A stretch of 64,000 bases of DNA from Kumtagia sp052180275 (GTDB lineage: Bacteria > Pseudomonadota > Alphaproteobacteria > Rhizobiales > Rhizobiaceae): the NCBI RefSeq assembly GCF_052180275.1, contig NZ_CP197465.1:5022001-5086000 (forward strand), written 5' to 3'. Positions within the stretch are counted from its first letter, which is position 1. Every line of letters starts with the position of its first letter. Shown one piece after another: positions 8,693 through 17,481 of the stretch. The notes under the pieces are model-generated. The model saw only the letters and a list, made by a program, of their open reading frames with translations, was not told where the DNA came from and did not search any database. Position numbers and translations under genes: made by a program.

Positions 8693-8941
8693 ATGAACGA
8701 TATTTTTGCACCGATCCTGCAGGCAACGCGACCCGGAATATCCGCGGGACCGAAGGCAGTGCCGCGTCGGCACGGCGGCCTGGCGACCTTGCTAAACCTG
8801 CTCGCGACCTGGGAGGAGCGAAGACGCTTCCGCTGGGAGCTGGAGCAGAAGTCGAAGGCCAGTCCGCATCTGATCGACGATATCGGGCTGACGGAACGGC
8901 AGGTCGAGGCGGAGGTCGCCAAGCCCTTCTGGCAGGCATAG
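8693..8941 (+). CDS. DUF1127 family small protein
   Basis: An 82-residue basic protein with a C-terminal DUF1127 (YjiS-like) motif: LLNLLATWEERRRFRWELEQ, then PHLIDDIGLTERQVEAEVAKPFW. Short DUF1127 proteins act in phosphate and carbon metabolism and RNA turnover in Agrobacterium and Rhodobacter; the longer N-terminal extension here is common in rhizobia and its role is unknown. The start at 8693 is preferred over 8681 because GGAGG at 8683-8687 lies five bases upstream and would overlap the earlier ATG. Confidence 0.85.
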   Translation: MNDIFAPILQATRPGISAGPKAVPRRHGGLATLLNLLATWEERRRFRWELEQKSKASPHLIDDIGLTERQVEAEVAKPFWQA

Positions 8942-9073
8942 GCCGGATGCCGCAAACGCTGCGTTTCGATCCGTGTTGGCGGGCAATCAGCCAGGGGTAT
9001 GAGCGTTCACGTCCGCCCGGCATGGCAGGAACCGGGCGCGGCAAGAAACGTTGTGGCGCAAAGGAGCCTTGCC

Positions 9074-9190
9074 ATGCACTCGATGCCGCCGCGGCCTTTT
9101 CCCGACCCCGACCCCGCGCCCGATCCTTCGCCGTCGCCGGTGCCGCCGACCGGACCGATCCCGGTGCCGCCGGTCCGCACGCCGGGCTGA
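9074..9190 (+). CDS. Proline-rich 38-residue peptide
   Basis: A short frame with a good ribosome site (AAGGAG at 9061-9066, seven bases from the ATG). It encodes MHSMPPRPFPDPDPAPDPSP and a PxPxP continuation with no hydrophobic segment. Proline is about half of the residues. Function unknown. The strong ribosome site argues for translation, whereas GC-rich repetitive composition argues for caution. It lies 133 bases after the DUF1127 gene and converges on the flavin dehydrogenase. Confidence 0.45.
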   Translation: MHSMPPRPFPDPDPAPDPSPSPVPPTGPIPVPPVRTPG

Positions 9191-9221
9191 GACTATCGGC
9201 GCCGCCTGCTGCCGACGCGCG

Positions 9222-10652
9222 TCAGATCACCTTGCCGGGGTTCATGATGCCGGCCGGGTCGAAGGCAGCCTTGATGCGCCGCATCAGGTCCAGCCCGACC
9301 ACCGGCGCGGTCGCCGCCAGTTCGTCGCGCTTCAGCTGGCCGATGCCGTGCTCGGCGGAGATCGAGCCGTTAAGGTCGCGGACGATGTCGTGGACCGCCT
9401 TGTTCATCGGCCGGTAAAGCGACAGGAACGATGCCGGGTCGTCGCCGACCGGCTGCGAGACGTTGTAGTGCAAATTGCCGTCGCCCATGTGGCCGAAGCA
9501 GACGACACGGGCATCCCTGCTCACCGACGCCACTGCCACCGCGGCGCGTTCGATGAATTCCGGCACGGAGGCGACTGGGACGGAGATGTCGTGCTTGATC
9601 GAGCTGCCCTCCGGCTTCTGCGAATCCGAGATGTCCTCGCGCAGCTTCCAGAAGGCGCCGGCCTGCGCCAGGCTTTCGGCGATGACGGCATCGCCGACCA
9701 GGCCTGTCTCCAGCCCCTCGCCCAGCACCTCCTCGATGGTGGCGCGCGCATCCTCGGCCGAACGGCCGGATGAGATTTCCATCAGCACGTACCACGGCCA
9801 GTCGCCCGCCAGCGGCGCGATGGAGCCCGGCAGATGCCGCAGTACGAATTCGATGGGACGCCTGCCGATCAGCTCGAAGGCGGTCAGCCCGGCCCCGGCG
9901 CGGTCGAGGGCGCGGCCGAACAGCTCGAAAGCGGCCTGCGGTGAATCCAGTCCGGCAATCGCCACCTCGCGGCCGCGCGGTTTTGGAAAGAGCTTCAACA
10001 CGGCAGCGGTGATGACGCCCAGCGTGCCCTCGGCGCCGACGAACAGGTTTTTCAGATCGTAGCCGGTATTGTCCTTCTTGAGCTTGCGAAGGTCGTCCAG
10101 AACCTCGCCGTTGGGCAGTACGACCTCGACGCCGAGGCAAAGCTCGCGCGCATTGCCATAGGCCAGCACGGCGGTGCCGCCGGCATTGGTGGAAAGATTG
10201 CCGCCGATCTCGCAGGAGCCCTGCGAGGCGAGCGACAGCGGGAACATGCGCTCCACCTTTTCCGCCGCGTCGTGCAGCGTCTGCAGGATGACGCCGGCGT
10301 CGACGGTGATGGTGTTGGAGAGTGGATCGACCTCGCGGATGCGGTTCAGCCGCGACAGCGACAGCACGATCTGACGGCCGCTGCCGTCCGGCACGCCGCC
10401 GCCGACCAGCCCGGTGTTGCCGCCCTGCGGCACGATCGCGGTCTTCGTCTCCGTGGCGAGCTTCAGGATGCGGCTGACTTCGTCGACGCTGCCGGGCCTC
10501 AGCACCAGCCGCGACAGGCCGGGATAAAGCCCGCGCCGTTCGGCGACAAAGGGTTTTATGTCGGTCTCGGCGCGCAAGGCGTGGTGCTCGCCGACGATCG
10601 CGACGAAACGGTCCAGCACGGCGGCGAAGGCGGCATCGTCGGAGAGCGGCAT
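9222..10652 (-). CDS. FAD-linked 2-hydroxyacid dehydrogenase (GlcD/D2HGDH-like)
   Basis: A 476-residue flavoenzyme of the vanillyl-alcohol-oxidase superfamily. The PP-loop GGNTGLVGGGVPDGS and ISLASQGSCEIGGNLSTNAGG-type segment form the FAD domain (residues about 40-220). The C-terminal domain carries the metal/substrate histidines in CFGHMGDGNLHYNV and the terminal SISAEHGIGQLKRDEL and DPAGIMNPGKVI. It oxidises D-lactate, glycolate or D-2-hydroxyglutarate; the sequence alone does not decide which. The start MPLSDD (ATG at 10652-10650) leaves only four bases after the Sua5 stop, so the two genes are probably one operon. Confidence 0.9.
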   Translation of the reverse strand: MPLSDDAAFAAVLDRFVAIVGEHHALRAETDIKPFVAERRGLYPGLSRLVLRPGSVDEVSRILKLATETKTAIVPQGGNTGLVGGGVPDGSGRQIVLSLSRLNRIREVDPLSNTITVDAGVILQTLHDAAEKVERMFPLSLASQGSCEIGGNLSTNAGGTAVLAYGNARELCLGVEVVLPNGEVLDDLRKLKKDNTGYDLKNLFVGAEGTLGVITAAVLKLFPKPRGREVAIAGLDSPQAAFELFGRALDRAGAGLTAFELIGRRPIEFVLRHLPGSIAPLAGDWPWYVLMEISSGRSAEDARATIEEVLGEGLETGLVGDAVIAESLAQAGAFWKLREDISDSQKPEGSSIKHDISVPVASVPEFIERAAVAVASVSRDARVVCFGHMGDGNLHYNVSQPVGDDPASFLSLYRPMNKAVHDIVRDLNGSISAEHGIGQLKRDELAATAPVVGLDLMRRIKAAFDPAGIMNPGKVI

Positions 10653-10656
10653 AACG

Positions 10657-11637
10657 TCAGTTCCCGTTGGCATCGGCGCCATCGCGCGGCGCGGCGGCGC
10701 GTTTTAGCCGGTCGTTGATCGCTTCGCCAAGCCCGTCGAACGGGATCGGCTCGACCGCGATGGTGTCGGCGCCGTGGCGGTCCAAATCCTTGAGGAAGGA
10801 AAAGAGATTTGCCGCGGCCTCGCGCAGGTCGCCTCGCGCCGACAGGTTTTTGATCGCCACCGCCCCTTCCGATCCCCCGGCCCGCCGCGGCCCGAAGGCG
10901 AGCAGCGCCTCGCCGCCTCTTACATCGGTAGCGTCGAGCCGCACTGCGGCCCCCGGTGCATAATGCGACAGCATCATGCCTGGCGCCTCGATCGCCGCGC
11001 CCGCCTGGCGTTCCACCGCGATGCCGGCGGCCGCCTCGATCTCGCCGGCGGTGAGACCGCCCGGACGCAGCAGGCGGAGCCGGCCGTCCTCTACCTTGAC
11101 GATGGTGGATTCGACGCCGACCGGGGCCGGCCCGCCATCGACCACGAGGCGGATGCGGTCGCCCAAATCCTCGGCGACCGCCGCCGCCGTGGTGGCGCTG
11201 ACGCGGCCGGAACGGTTGGCGCTGGGCGCGGCGAGCGGTCGCCCCAACGCGGCGATCAGGCCGGACGCGAAACCGCGCGGCATGCGCAGCGCGATCGTGT
11301 CCAGCCCCGCCGTCACCAGCGGATGGATGCCGGCGCCGGCACGCAGCGGCAGGACCAGCGTCAGCGGTCCCGGCCAGAATTTTCCGGCCAGAAGCCGGGA
11401 CAGCGGATCGAAATCGGCGATGCCTTCCGCCATCGCCATGGAAGCGACATGGGCGATCAGCGGATTGAAGCGCGGACGGCCCTTGGCTTCGAAGATGCGG
11501 GCCACCGCCTCGCCATTGGTGGCGTCGCCGGCAAGCCCGTAGACCGTCTCGGTGGGGATGGCGACAACCGCGCCCGCGGCAAGCAGCGCCAGCGCACTTT
11601 CCAACGCCTGCGCCGCCGGTTTGACCTCAGCCACCAA
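10657..11637 (-). CDS. L-threonylcarbamoyladenylate synthase, Sua5 type
   Basis: Makes threonylcarbamoyl-AMP from threonine, bicarbonate and ATP, the first step of t6A37 tRNA modification. The 326 residues contain the TsaC/YrdC domain (AIPTETVYGLAGDA at about 28-41, KGRPRFNPLIAHV, PSANRSGRVSATTAAAV) and a separate C-terminal Sua5 domain (GMMLSHYAPGAAVRLD onward), so it is the long Sua5 form rather than the short TsaC. It is the first gene of a probable two-gene unit with the downstream flavin dehydrogenase. Confidence 0.93.
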   Translation of the reverse strand: MVAEVKPAAQALESALALLAAGAVVAIPTETVYGLAGDATNGEAVARIFEAKGRPRFNPLIAHVASMAMAEGIADFDPLSRLLAGKFWPGPLTLVLPLRAGAGIHPLVTAGLDTIALRMPRGFASGLIAALGRPLAAPSANRSGRVSATTAAAVAEDLGDRIRLVVDGGPAPVGVESTIVKVEDGRLRLLRPGGLTAGEIEAAAGIAVERQAGAAIEAPGMMLSHYAPGAAVRLDATDVRGGEALLAFGPRRAGGSEGAVAIKNLSARGDLREAAANLFSFLKDLDRHGADTIAVEPIPFDGLGEAINDRLKRAAAPRDGADANGN

Positions 11638-11713
11638 AAATTAACCCTTTCGCAAAATACGCCGTTGGGAATCACGGCTTAACCTGCTTCGTGAGGTTTT
11701 CCTCAACCCGCCG

Positions 11714-12349
11714 ATGCCATGGTCAGCCAGCATTCACGCATCGACTTCGACCGGCATAAAGTCAATCCAAGGTTTTCGGGGAACGGCCTTGCGGCTGAAA
11801 ATTGCAACACTGGCCATCTGGGCCGCAATGGCGGGCGGGGCGCAGGCTTCGTCCTTCGCCCATGTCGCGCCGCCGCCGGCCGGCAAGTCGCCCTCCATCG
11901 TCAGGATCGGGCTGCCGGCGCTGGCGTCCGTCAAGCCGAGGCCGGATGCCGCCATGGCGAAAATGACGGCCAAGGGCGACATGCTGGTGCCGCTGGCCTA
12001 TCCGCTGCCGGAAGGCGGGCGGGCGAAGGTTGTGGTCGTCAGCCCGTCCATACTCGCCTTCGAAAGCACTGTGCCGCCCGTGACCTTCGAGAAGGTCGCG
12101 GCGATCAGCGCTTCGCATCCGGCGCCGCAGCCGAAACCCCTGGTGATCCGCGGCGGCCTCGTCGGCGATGCATTCAGCCAGCGCACGGAGCCTGTGGTGC
12201 TGCCGCAGACGGCCTCGGCGGACGGCAAGCCCAACAGCGCGCGCAACCGCAAGCGCGAATACCGCAGGCAGCAGGAAGCGCCACCGCAGGCCGCGCCGGA
12301 GGCGCCGCCAGAGGCGACATCACGCCGGCAGTTCGCTGTGCCGGGCTAA
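11714..12349 (+). CDS. Exported hypothetical protein, alanine/proline-rich tail
   Basis: Function not recognised. The long reading from the ATG gives 211 residues. A typical signal peptide (LRLKIATLAIWAAMAGGAQA) begins at codon 26, so a TTG start at 11789 is equally plausible and fits export better. The mature part has a middle segment (GDMLVPLAYPLPEGGRAKVV) and ends in a basic then proline/alanine-rich region (about residues 175-205). No catalytic motif is visible. It is followed by another exported protein gene 86 bases later in the same direction. Confidence 0.6.
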   Translation: MPWSASIHASTSTGIKSIQGFRGTALRLKIATLAIWAAMAGGAQASSFAHVAPPPAGKSPSIVRIGLPALASVKPRPDAAMAKMTAKGDMLVPLAYPLPEGGRAKVVVVSPSILAFESTVPPVTFEKVAAISASHPAPQPKPLVIRGGLVGDAFSQRTEPVVLPQTASADGKPNSARNRKREYRRQQEAPPQAAPEAPPEATSRRQFAVPG

Positions 12350-12435
12350 ACTCCATCTGGTTGACGCCCTGCCCGAATTCCGCCAAGCGAACCCGCGAGC
12401 ATGGGTTTGGGGCTTTTCAGGCAGCGGGCACAATT

Positions 12436-12930
<495 letters not shown>

Positions 12931-15753
12931 TTATCCTGCGATCTTCGAGAAATCCGCCACCTGTCCCGTCGCGGCGCGGATGCGGGACAGCAGCGCCAGG
13001 CGGTTGGCGCGCACCGCCACATCCTCGTCGTTTACGAGGACTTTCTCGAAGAAGGAATCAACCGGTTCGCGCAACGCGCTAAGGGCGCGCATGGCGGCGG
13101 AAAAGTCTTCGTTCTGAATCGCTTCGCCGGCTTCCTTCTCAGCCCGGTTCATCGCGGAAAACAGCGTTTTCTCGGCGTCTTCCCGGAACAGGACCGGCTC
13201 GACGGCGGCGGCGACCGCTGTGCCTTTCTTCTCCTCGGCGGCCAAAATGTTCGCCGCGCGCTTCGTGCCGGCCAGCAGGTTTTTTCCGTCCTCGGTGTCG
13301 AGGAAGGTGCCCAGCGCCTCGACGCGGCGGACGATGGTGAGGAGGTCGTCGTTCTGGCTCCCACCCTCCCCCTTGTGGGGCGGGTCGGCGCGAAGCGCCG
13401 GGGTGGGGGGCTGAGAGGAAGGCGCCTGTTCAACCCCACCCGGACCTTCGGTCCGACCTCCCCCCAAAGGGGAGGTGCTGCCGCTTGCCAGCACGGCGTC
13501 GATCAGGTCGTGGCGGGCGCCCTTGTCGCGGAGGTAGACCTTTAGGCGGTCGTGGAAGAAGGAGAGGAGGTCTGGACCCAATTTGGCGACCGGAGGATAG
13601 ATCGTCACAATATTCAAGTCCTCTGGCTCCGCATCGATCCGAGCAAAGCTTGACCGACGTCGAGTATGTGGCGGATTGGACTCACGAGCCACCAGAACTT
13701 CTGATTGTGGATCAGGATCGCCGCCGAACTCGGGTCCAGCAAAAAAGTGATTGATCGAAGCGAGGCCACCTCGCTTCAAATCACGTACCAAAACTTCATG
13801 ATGGTCGTCCCGGAAATTACTCAAGACATGCACGTATGCTTGAGCCAAAACTTCAGAAAGGGTCGCTCTCACCCCATTCTCGACCAAAATCCTGATCACC
13901 CCCAGCGCCGCTCTCCGCAACGCATAAGGGTCCTTGCTGCCCGTCGGCTTCTCGTCGATCGCCCAGAAACCGACCAGCGTATCCAGCTTGTCGGCCAGCG
14001 CGACGGCGATCGACACCGGGTCGGCCGGCACGCGGTCGGACGGGCCTTGCGGTTTGTAGTGGTCCTCGATGGCGGCGGCAACGGACGGGTTTTCGCCTTG
14101 GAGCAGCGCATATTTGCGGCCCATGGCGCCTTGCAGTTCGGGGAACTCGCCGACCACTTCCGTCTGCAGATCCGCCTTGGCCAGCAGCGCGGCGCGGCGG
14201 GCGAGCGTGGCCGCGTTACCCTCCCCCCTTGAGGGGGAGGTGGCGGCGAAGCCGCCGGTGGGGGTCGCATCGGCAGTGCTCGACCTATTGGCGGTGCCTT
14301 CTGAGGTTACCCCCTCTGGGCTGCCGCCCATCTCCCCCTCAAGGGGGGAGAAAGCCTGCGCCACGATCGGCGCCAGTTCCTCGGCCAGCCGCGCAATGCG
14401 CTCGACACGTTCGCCTTGCGTTCCGAGCTTTGCATGGAACGTCACGCCGAGATGGTCGAGGCGGGCCATGCGCTGGTCGAGCGGCAAAAGCTTGCCGCTG
14501 GCATCGCGCTTCAGGCCGAGTTTTTCGGCCGATGCGTCGAGGCGGCCGAGGTCGGGCAGGTCGGCCTGGTCGGTCTTCCAGAAATAGAGGGCATCCGACA
14601 GCCGGGCGCGAACAACCTTGCCGTTGCCGTGGGCGATCTCGCGCCCGCCGTCCTTGGCGTCGATGTTGGCGGTGAGGATGAAATGCTGCGCCAGACTTCC
14701 CTCCCCCCTTGAGGGGGAGGTGCCGCCGAAGGCGGCGGTGGGGGTCGCCGCGGCAGTGCTCGACGTTCGGGCGGTGCCTTCTGAGGTAACCCTCTCTGGG
14801 CTGCCGCCCATCTCCCCCTCGAGGGGGGAGAAAGACTGCCGCGTGACAAAACACTTCTGGTTGGCCCTGATCGTCAGCCGGATGACTTCCGCCGGGATGT
14901 CGAGGAACGCCTCCTCGAACTCGCCCATCAGCACCACCGGCCACTCCACCAGCCCTGACACCTCCTCCAGCAGCCCCTCGTCCTCGACCAGGTCGAGCCC
15001 GTTGGCGAAAGCAAGGTTTTTCGCATCGGCGAGGATGATCTCCTTGCGACGGCCGGCGTCGATGATCACCTTGGCCGCTTCCAGCTTCGAGGCATAATCG
15101 TCGAAGCGGCGCACGGTGATGGCGCCCGGCGAATGGAAACGGTGGCCGTAGGTGATGTTGCCCGAGCGGATGCCGTCGATCTCGAAGTCGACAACCACAG
15201 GCTCCTCGGTCTCGGGCCCAAAGGTGCAGACGATCGATTGCAGCGGCCGCACCCAGCGCAGCGCCTCGCCGCCGCGCCCTTCGGTCTTGCCGTAGCGAAA
15301 TCCTTTCGGGCCGGAGGCAGGCCCCCAGCGCATGGATTTCGGCCACGGGAAGGTTTTTATCACCTCCGGCACGAGTGCTGCGATGATGTCTTCCGCCGCC
15401 CTGCCCGGCCTGACGATGCGGGCGACGTAAAAATCGCCCTTCTTCGGATCGGTCTGGATCTCCGCCTGCGAGATGTCGGTGAGCCCGGCGGAGCGCAGAA
15501 AGCCCTGAACCGCCTGCTCGGGGGCCTTGGTGCTCGGCCCCTTGCGTTCCTCGCGCACATCCTTCGACTTCGCGGTCAGGCCGCGGATGTCCAGCGTCAG
15601 GCGGCGCGGCGTCCAGTATTCTTGGCAGCCCTCGTAGGTCAGCCCCGCCTCGACCAGACCGTCGGTGACCATTTTCCGCAGATCGACCGCCGCCTTGCGC
15701 TGCATGCGGGCGGGGATTTCCTCGGAGCGAAGTTCAAGAAGAAGGTCGGGCAT
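12931..15753 (-). CDS. glyS: Glycyl-tRNA synthetase beta subunit with in-frame insertions
   Basis: Beta subunit of the alpha2beta2 glycyl-tRNA synthetase, mainly responsible for tRNA recognition. The 940 residues are far longer than the usual 690-780. Family segments are all present and in frame: PDLLLELRSEEIPARMQRKA at the start, NQKCFVTRQ, EIAHGNGKVVRARLSDALYFW, QRMARLDHLGVTFH, ELQGAMGRKYALLQGE, AIDEKPTGSKDPYALRRAAL, FFHDRLKVYLRDKGARHDL, and the C-terminal domain. The extra length is concentrated in three palindromic-repeat insertions and one lower-GC segment, listed separately. The start is the ATG at 15753 with GAGAAA upstream; a TTG at 15765 is the alternative. It follows glyQ by 36 bases. 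Confidence 0.95.
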   Translation of the reverse strand: MPDLLLELRSEEIPARMQRKAAVDLRKMVTDGLVEAGLTYEGCQEYWTPRRLTLDIRGLTAKSKDVREERKGPSTKAPEQAVQGFLRSAGLTDISQAEIQTDPKKGDFYVARIVRPGRAAEDIIAALVPEVIKTFPWPKSMRWGPASGPKGFRYGKTEGRGGEALRWVRPLQSIVCTFGPETEEPVVVDFEIDGIRSGNITYGHRFHSPGAITVRRFDDYASKLEAAKVIIDAGRRKEIILADAKNLAFANGLDLVEDEGLLEEVSGLVEWPVVLMGEFEEAFLDIPAEVIRLTIRANQKCFVTRQSFSPLEGEMGGSPERVTSEGTARTSSTAAATPTAAFGGTSPSRGEGSLAQHFILTANIDAKDGGREIAHGNGKVVRARLSDALYFWKTDQADLPDLGRLDASAEKLGLKRDASGKLLPLDQRMARLDHLGVTFHAKLGTQGERVERIARLAEELAPIVAQAFSPLEGEMGGSPEGVTSEGTANRSSTADATPTGGFAATSPSRGEGNAATLARRAALLAKADLQTEVVGEFPELQGAMGRKYALLQGENPSVAAAIEDHYKPQGPSDRVPADPVSIAVALADKLDTLVGFWAIDEKPTGSKDPYALRRAALGVIRILVENGVRATLSEVLAQAYVHVLSNFRDDHHEVLVRDLKRGGLASINHFFAGPEFGGDPDPQSEVLVARESNPPHTRRRSSFARIDAEPEDLNIVTIYPPVAKLGPDLLSFFHDRLKVYLRDKGARHDLIDAVLASGSTSPLGGGRTEGPGGVEQAPSSQPPTPALRADPPHKGEGGSQNDDLLTIVRRVEALGTFLDTEDGKNLLAGTKRAANILAAEEKKGTAVAAAVEPVLFREDAEKTLFSAMNRAEKEAGEAIQNEDFSAAMRALSALREPVDSFFEKVLVNDEDVAVRANRLALLSRIRAATGQVADFSKIAG
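13359..13477. repeat. Palindromic repeat inside glyS (copy A)
   Basis: About 119 bases with GC-rich palindromic ends (CCACCCTCCCCCTTGTGGGG on the left, CCTCCCCCCAAAGGGGAGGT on the right). It is translated in frame as a proline/glycine-rich stretch beginning STSPLGGGRTEGPGG and ending DPPHKGEGGS. It lies between the conserved ARHDLIDAVL and the DDLLTIVRRVEAL segments, normally joined by a short linker. Confidence 0.8.
13575..13880. other. Lower-GC extra segment inside glyS
   Basis: Roughly 95-100 codons between RILVENG and LLSFFHDRLKVYL that I do not recognise from other GlyS proteins, where the linker is short. Bases 13621-13860 are about 52 percent G+C by count, against roughly 65 percent in the surroundings. 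The translated text (for example HEVLVRDLKRGGLASINHFF and PPHTRRRSSFARIDAEPEDL) is hydrophilic. Boundaries are approximate. Confidence 0.55.
14218..14354. repeat. Palindromic repeat inside glyS (copy B)
   Basis: About 137 bases bounded by CCCTCCCCCCTTGAGGGGGAGG and CTCCCCCTCAAGGGGGGAG palindromes. It is read in frame on the minus strand as FSPLEGEMGGSPEGVTSEGT through SPSRGEG. It is nearly identical in sequence and length to copy C, 480 bases away, and shows no stop codon in the coding frame. Confidence 0.85.
14698..14834. repeat. Palindromic repeat inside glyS (copy C)
   Basis: Second near-identical copy (about 137 bases) of the element at 14218-14354, in the same orientation and read in the same frame relative to the element. 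It encodes FSPLEGEMGGSPERVTSEGT through SPSRGEG. It lies between KCFVTRQS and FILTANIDAKDGGREIAHGN, two segments that are close together in ordinary GlyS. Confidence 0.85.
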
Positions 15754-15789
15754 CTGATTTCTCAATCGAAGTCGGACAGGACGGGCCGA

Positions 15790-16746
15790 TCAGGCGGCGG
15801 CGGCAAAACCGCCCGCCTCGGTCAGCAAAAACGCCTCGCCGCAGGCTTTCGCCAGGTTGCGGACGCGAAAAATGTAGCTCTGGCGCTCGGTGACGGAGAT
15901 TACGCCGCGGGCGTCGAGCAGGTTGAAGACGTGGCTGGCCTTGATCGCCTGGTCGTAGGCGGGAAGGACCATGCGGTGCCCGCTTACCCTCTCCTTGAGG
16001 GGGAGGGTCGGCGCGCCGGCGGCGAGCAGCGCTTGGCACTCCTTCTCCGCGTCCTCGAAATGGCGCAGCAGCATCGCGGTGTCCGCATGCTCGAAATTGT
16101 GCCTGGAATATTCCTGCTCGGCCTGCAGAAAAACCTCGCCATAGGTGACCTTCTCGTCACCCTCGCGTCCGTTGAAGTTCAGGTCGTAGACGTTGTCGAC
16201 GCCCTGCACATACATGGCCAGCCGCTCCAGCCCATAGGTCAGCTCGCCGGAGACCGGCGTGCATTCGATGCCGCAGACCTGCTGGAAATAGGTGAACTGC
16301 GAAACCTCCATGCCGTCGCACCAGCATTCCCAGCCGAGCCCCCAGGCGCCCAGCGTCGGGCTCTCCCAGTCGTCCTCGACGAAACGGATGTCGTGCAGCA
16401 GCGGGTCGACGCCGATGGCCTCCAGCGAACCGAGATAGAGTTCCTGCAGGTTCGGCGGGTTGGGCTTCAGGATTACCTGGTACTGGTAATAATGCTGGAG
16501 CCGGTTCGGGTTCTCGCCGTAGCGACCGTCCTTGGGGCGGCGCGACGGCTGCACATAGGCGGCGTTCCAGCGGTTGGGGCCGAGCGCCCGCAGCGTGGTG
16601 GCCGGGTGGAAGGTGCCGGCGCCGACCTCCATGTCGTAGGGCTGCAGCACCACGCAACCGTAGGCCGCCCAGTAATTGTGGAGCGTCAGGATCAGCCCCT
16701 GGAACGAGCGGCGGGGGTCGAGCTGGGCGGGCGGGGTGGCGGACAT
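15790..16746 (-). CDS. glyQ: Glycyl-tRNA synthetase alpha subunit
   Basis: Catalytic alpha subunit of the bacterial heterotetrameric GlyRS, charging tRNA-Gly. The 318 residues carry family segments: RSFQGLILTLHNYWAAYGCV at 13-32, QPYDMEVGAGTFHPATTLRA, QPSRRPKDGRYGENPNRLQH, and VVLQ/WGLGWECWCDGMEVSQFTYF in the active site. The ATG follows a GGGAG site. Near residue 240 a short extra sequence (APTLPLKERVSG) interrupts the normal linker and corresponds to a small palindrome in the DNA. It is transcribed with glyS, 36 bases downstream. Confidence 0.96.
   Translation of the reverse strand: MSATPPAQLDPRRSFQGLILTLHNYWAAYGCVVLQPYDMEVGAGTFHPATTLRALGPNRWNAAYVQPSRRPKDGRYGENPNRLQHYYQYQVILKPNPPNLQELYLGSLEAIGVDPLLHDIRFVEDDWESPTLGAWGLGWECWCDGMEVSQFTYFQQVCGIECTPVSGELTYGLERLAMYVQGVDNVYDLNFNGREGDEKVTYGEVFLQAEQEYSRHNFEHADTAMLLRHFEDAEKECQALLAAGAPTLPLKERVSGHRMVLPAYDQAIKASHVFNLLDARGVISVTERQSYIFRVRNLAKACGEAFLLTEAGGFAAAA
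15986..16008. repeat. Short palindrome inside glyQ
   Basis: ACCCTCTCC-ttga-GGGGGAGGGT forms a near-perfect hairpin of the same style as the glyS and intergenic repeats. It is translated as PTLPLKE in the linker before HRMVLPAYDQAIKASHVFNL. It looks like a half-element or remnant left in frame. Confidence 0.7.
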
Positions 16747-16762
16747 GGGTGCTCCCTATGAG

Positions 16763-16786
16763 AAGTCCGTGCGCGAGCACGGACTT
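16763..16786 (-). other. Perfect hairpin in the glyQ leader
   Basis: AAGTCCGTGC-gcga-GCACGGACTT is a perfect ten-base stem with a tetraloop. It ends about 17 bases upstream of the glyQ ATG and just before its GGGAG ribosome site. No T tract follows on the glyQ strand. It could be an mRNA-stabilising or regulatory leader structure, or a small repeat. It does not look like a T-box. Confidence 0.5.
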
Positions 16787-16839
16787 CCGCTATCCAACCA
16801 GCGTCCGGGCGTCAAGCGAAGGCGCCCGGCAAAGCTCCG

Positions 16840-17274
16840 TCATTGCGTGACCGTGAGGGTCGAGGCCATGCCGGCCTCGTAGTGGCTCTTGATGTTGCAA
16901 AAAATGAGATAGGTACCGGGCTTCAGGGTCACCTTCAACTCACCGGATTCGCCGGGCTTCAGGTCGGAAACCTCGCCGAGGCTCTTCAGCTTGGCTTCGT
17001 CGACGCGGTGTTTCGAGGCGTTGACCAGCACCTTCTGATCGGGCGACTTGAGCCGCACGACCAGCATCTCGTGCTCTTCCCCGACAGCGTCGTTCTTCAC
17101 CTCGAAGGTCACCGGCCCGGCCTTGACGGTCGACGGCTCCAGTTTCAGGCTCATGGCGCCGCCGCCCTCGCCTGACTCGGTGACCTTGATTGTCCCTGCC
17201 GCCCATAGCGGGTTCACGGCGGCGCTCATGGCCAGGATCGATGCCACAGCACCGACACGCGCAAGTCTCTTCAT
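16840..17274 (-). CDS. Exported cupredoxin-domain protein
   Basis: A 144-residue periplasmic protein with a signal peptide (MKRLARVGAVASILAMSAAV, cleavage near LWA-AG). The mature part is a single blue-copper-like beta-barrel. The type 1 copper ligands are all visible: His68 in EEHEM, then Cys126, His131 and Met136 in FCNIKSHYEAGM. It may carry electrons or buffer copper. Among known proteins it is closest in style to sulfocyanin/plastocyanin-like domains. The ATG at 17274 was chosen because the upstream reading is a repeat region. It is downstream of and parallel to a large TPR gene, with 330 bases of palindromes between. Confidence 0.85.
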   Translation of the reverse strand: MKRLARVGAVASILAMSAAVNPLWAAGTIKVTESGEGGGAMSLKLEPSTVKAGPVTFEVKNDAVGEEHEMLVVRLKSPDQKVLVNASKHRVDEAKLKSLGEVSDLKPGESGELKVTLKPGTYLIFCNIKSHYEAGMASTLTVTQ

Positions 17275-17481
17275 ATCATCGACCTTTCCAGTGGTTTCGA
17301 CATGGAAGGCCGGGCTGAAGCCGGCTTCCCGCCGCTCGACTCGCATGGCCGGCTGACGGGAAGCTGAACGCTTTTCGAAAACGGGGGGCGGTGGGGTTCG
17401 CAAGGGATTTGGCAGCGGCCGGCTCCGGGGCGGGCCTGCTGCTTCGCAGCTCCCTGCCCCTCGGGCGTTCAAGTCCTTCGA

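Noticed and set aside
7030..9417. A 795-codon plus-strand ORF antisense to the winged-helix/TPR regulator
   Set aside because: It is a high-GC shadow frame, with no family motif, while the opposite strand has clear domains and start.
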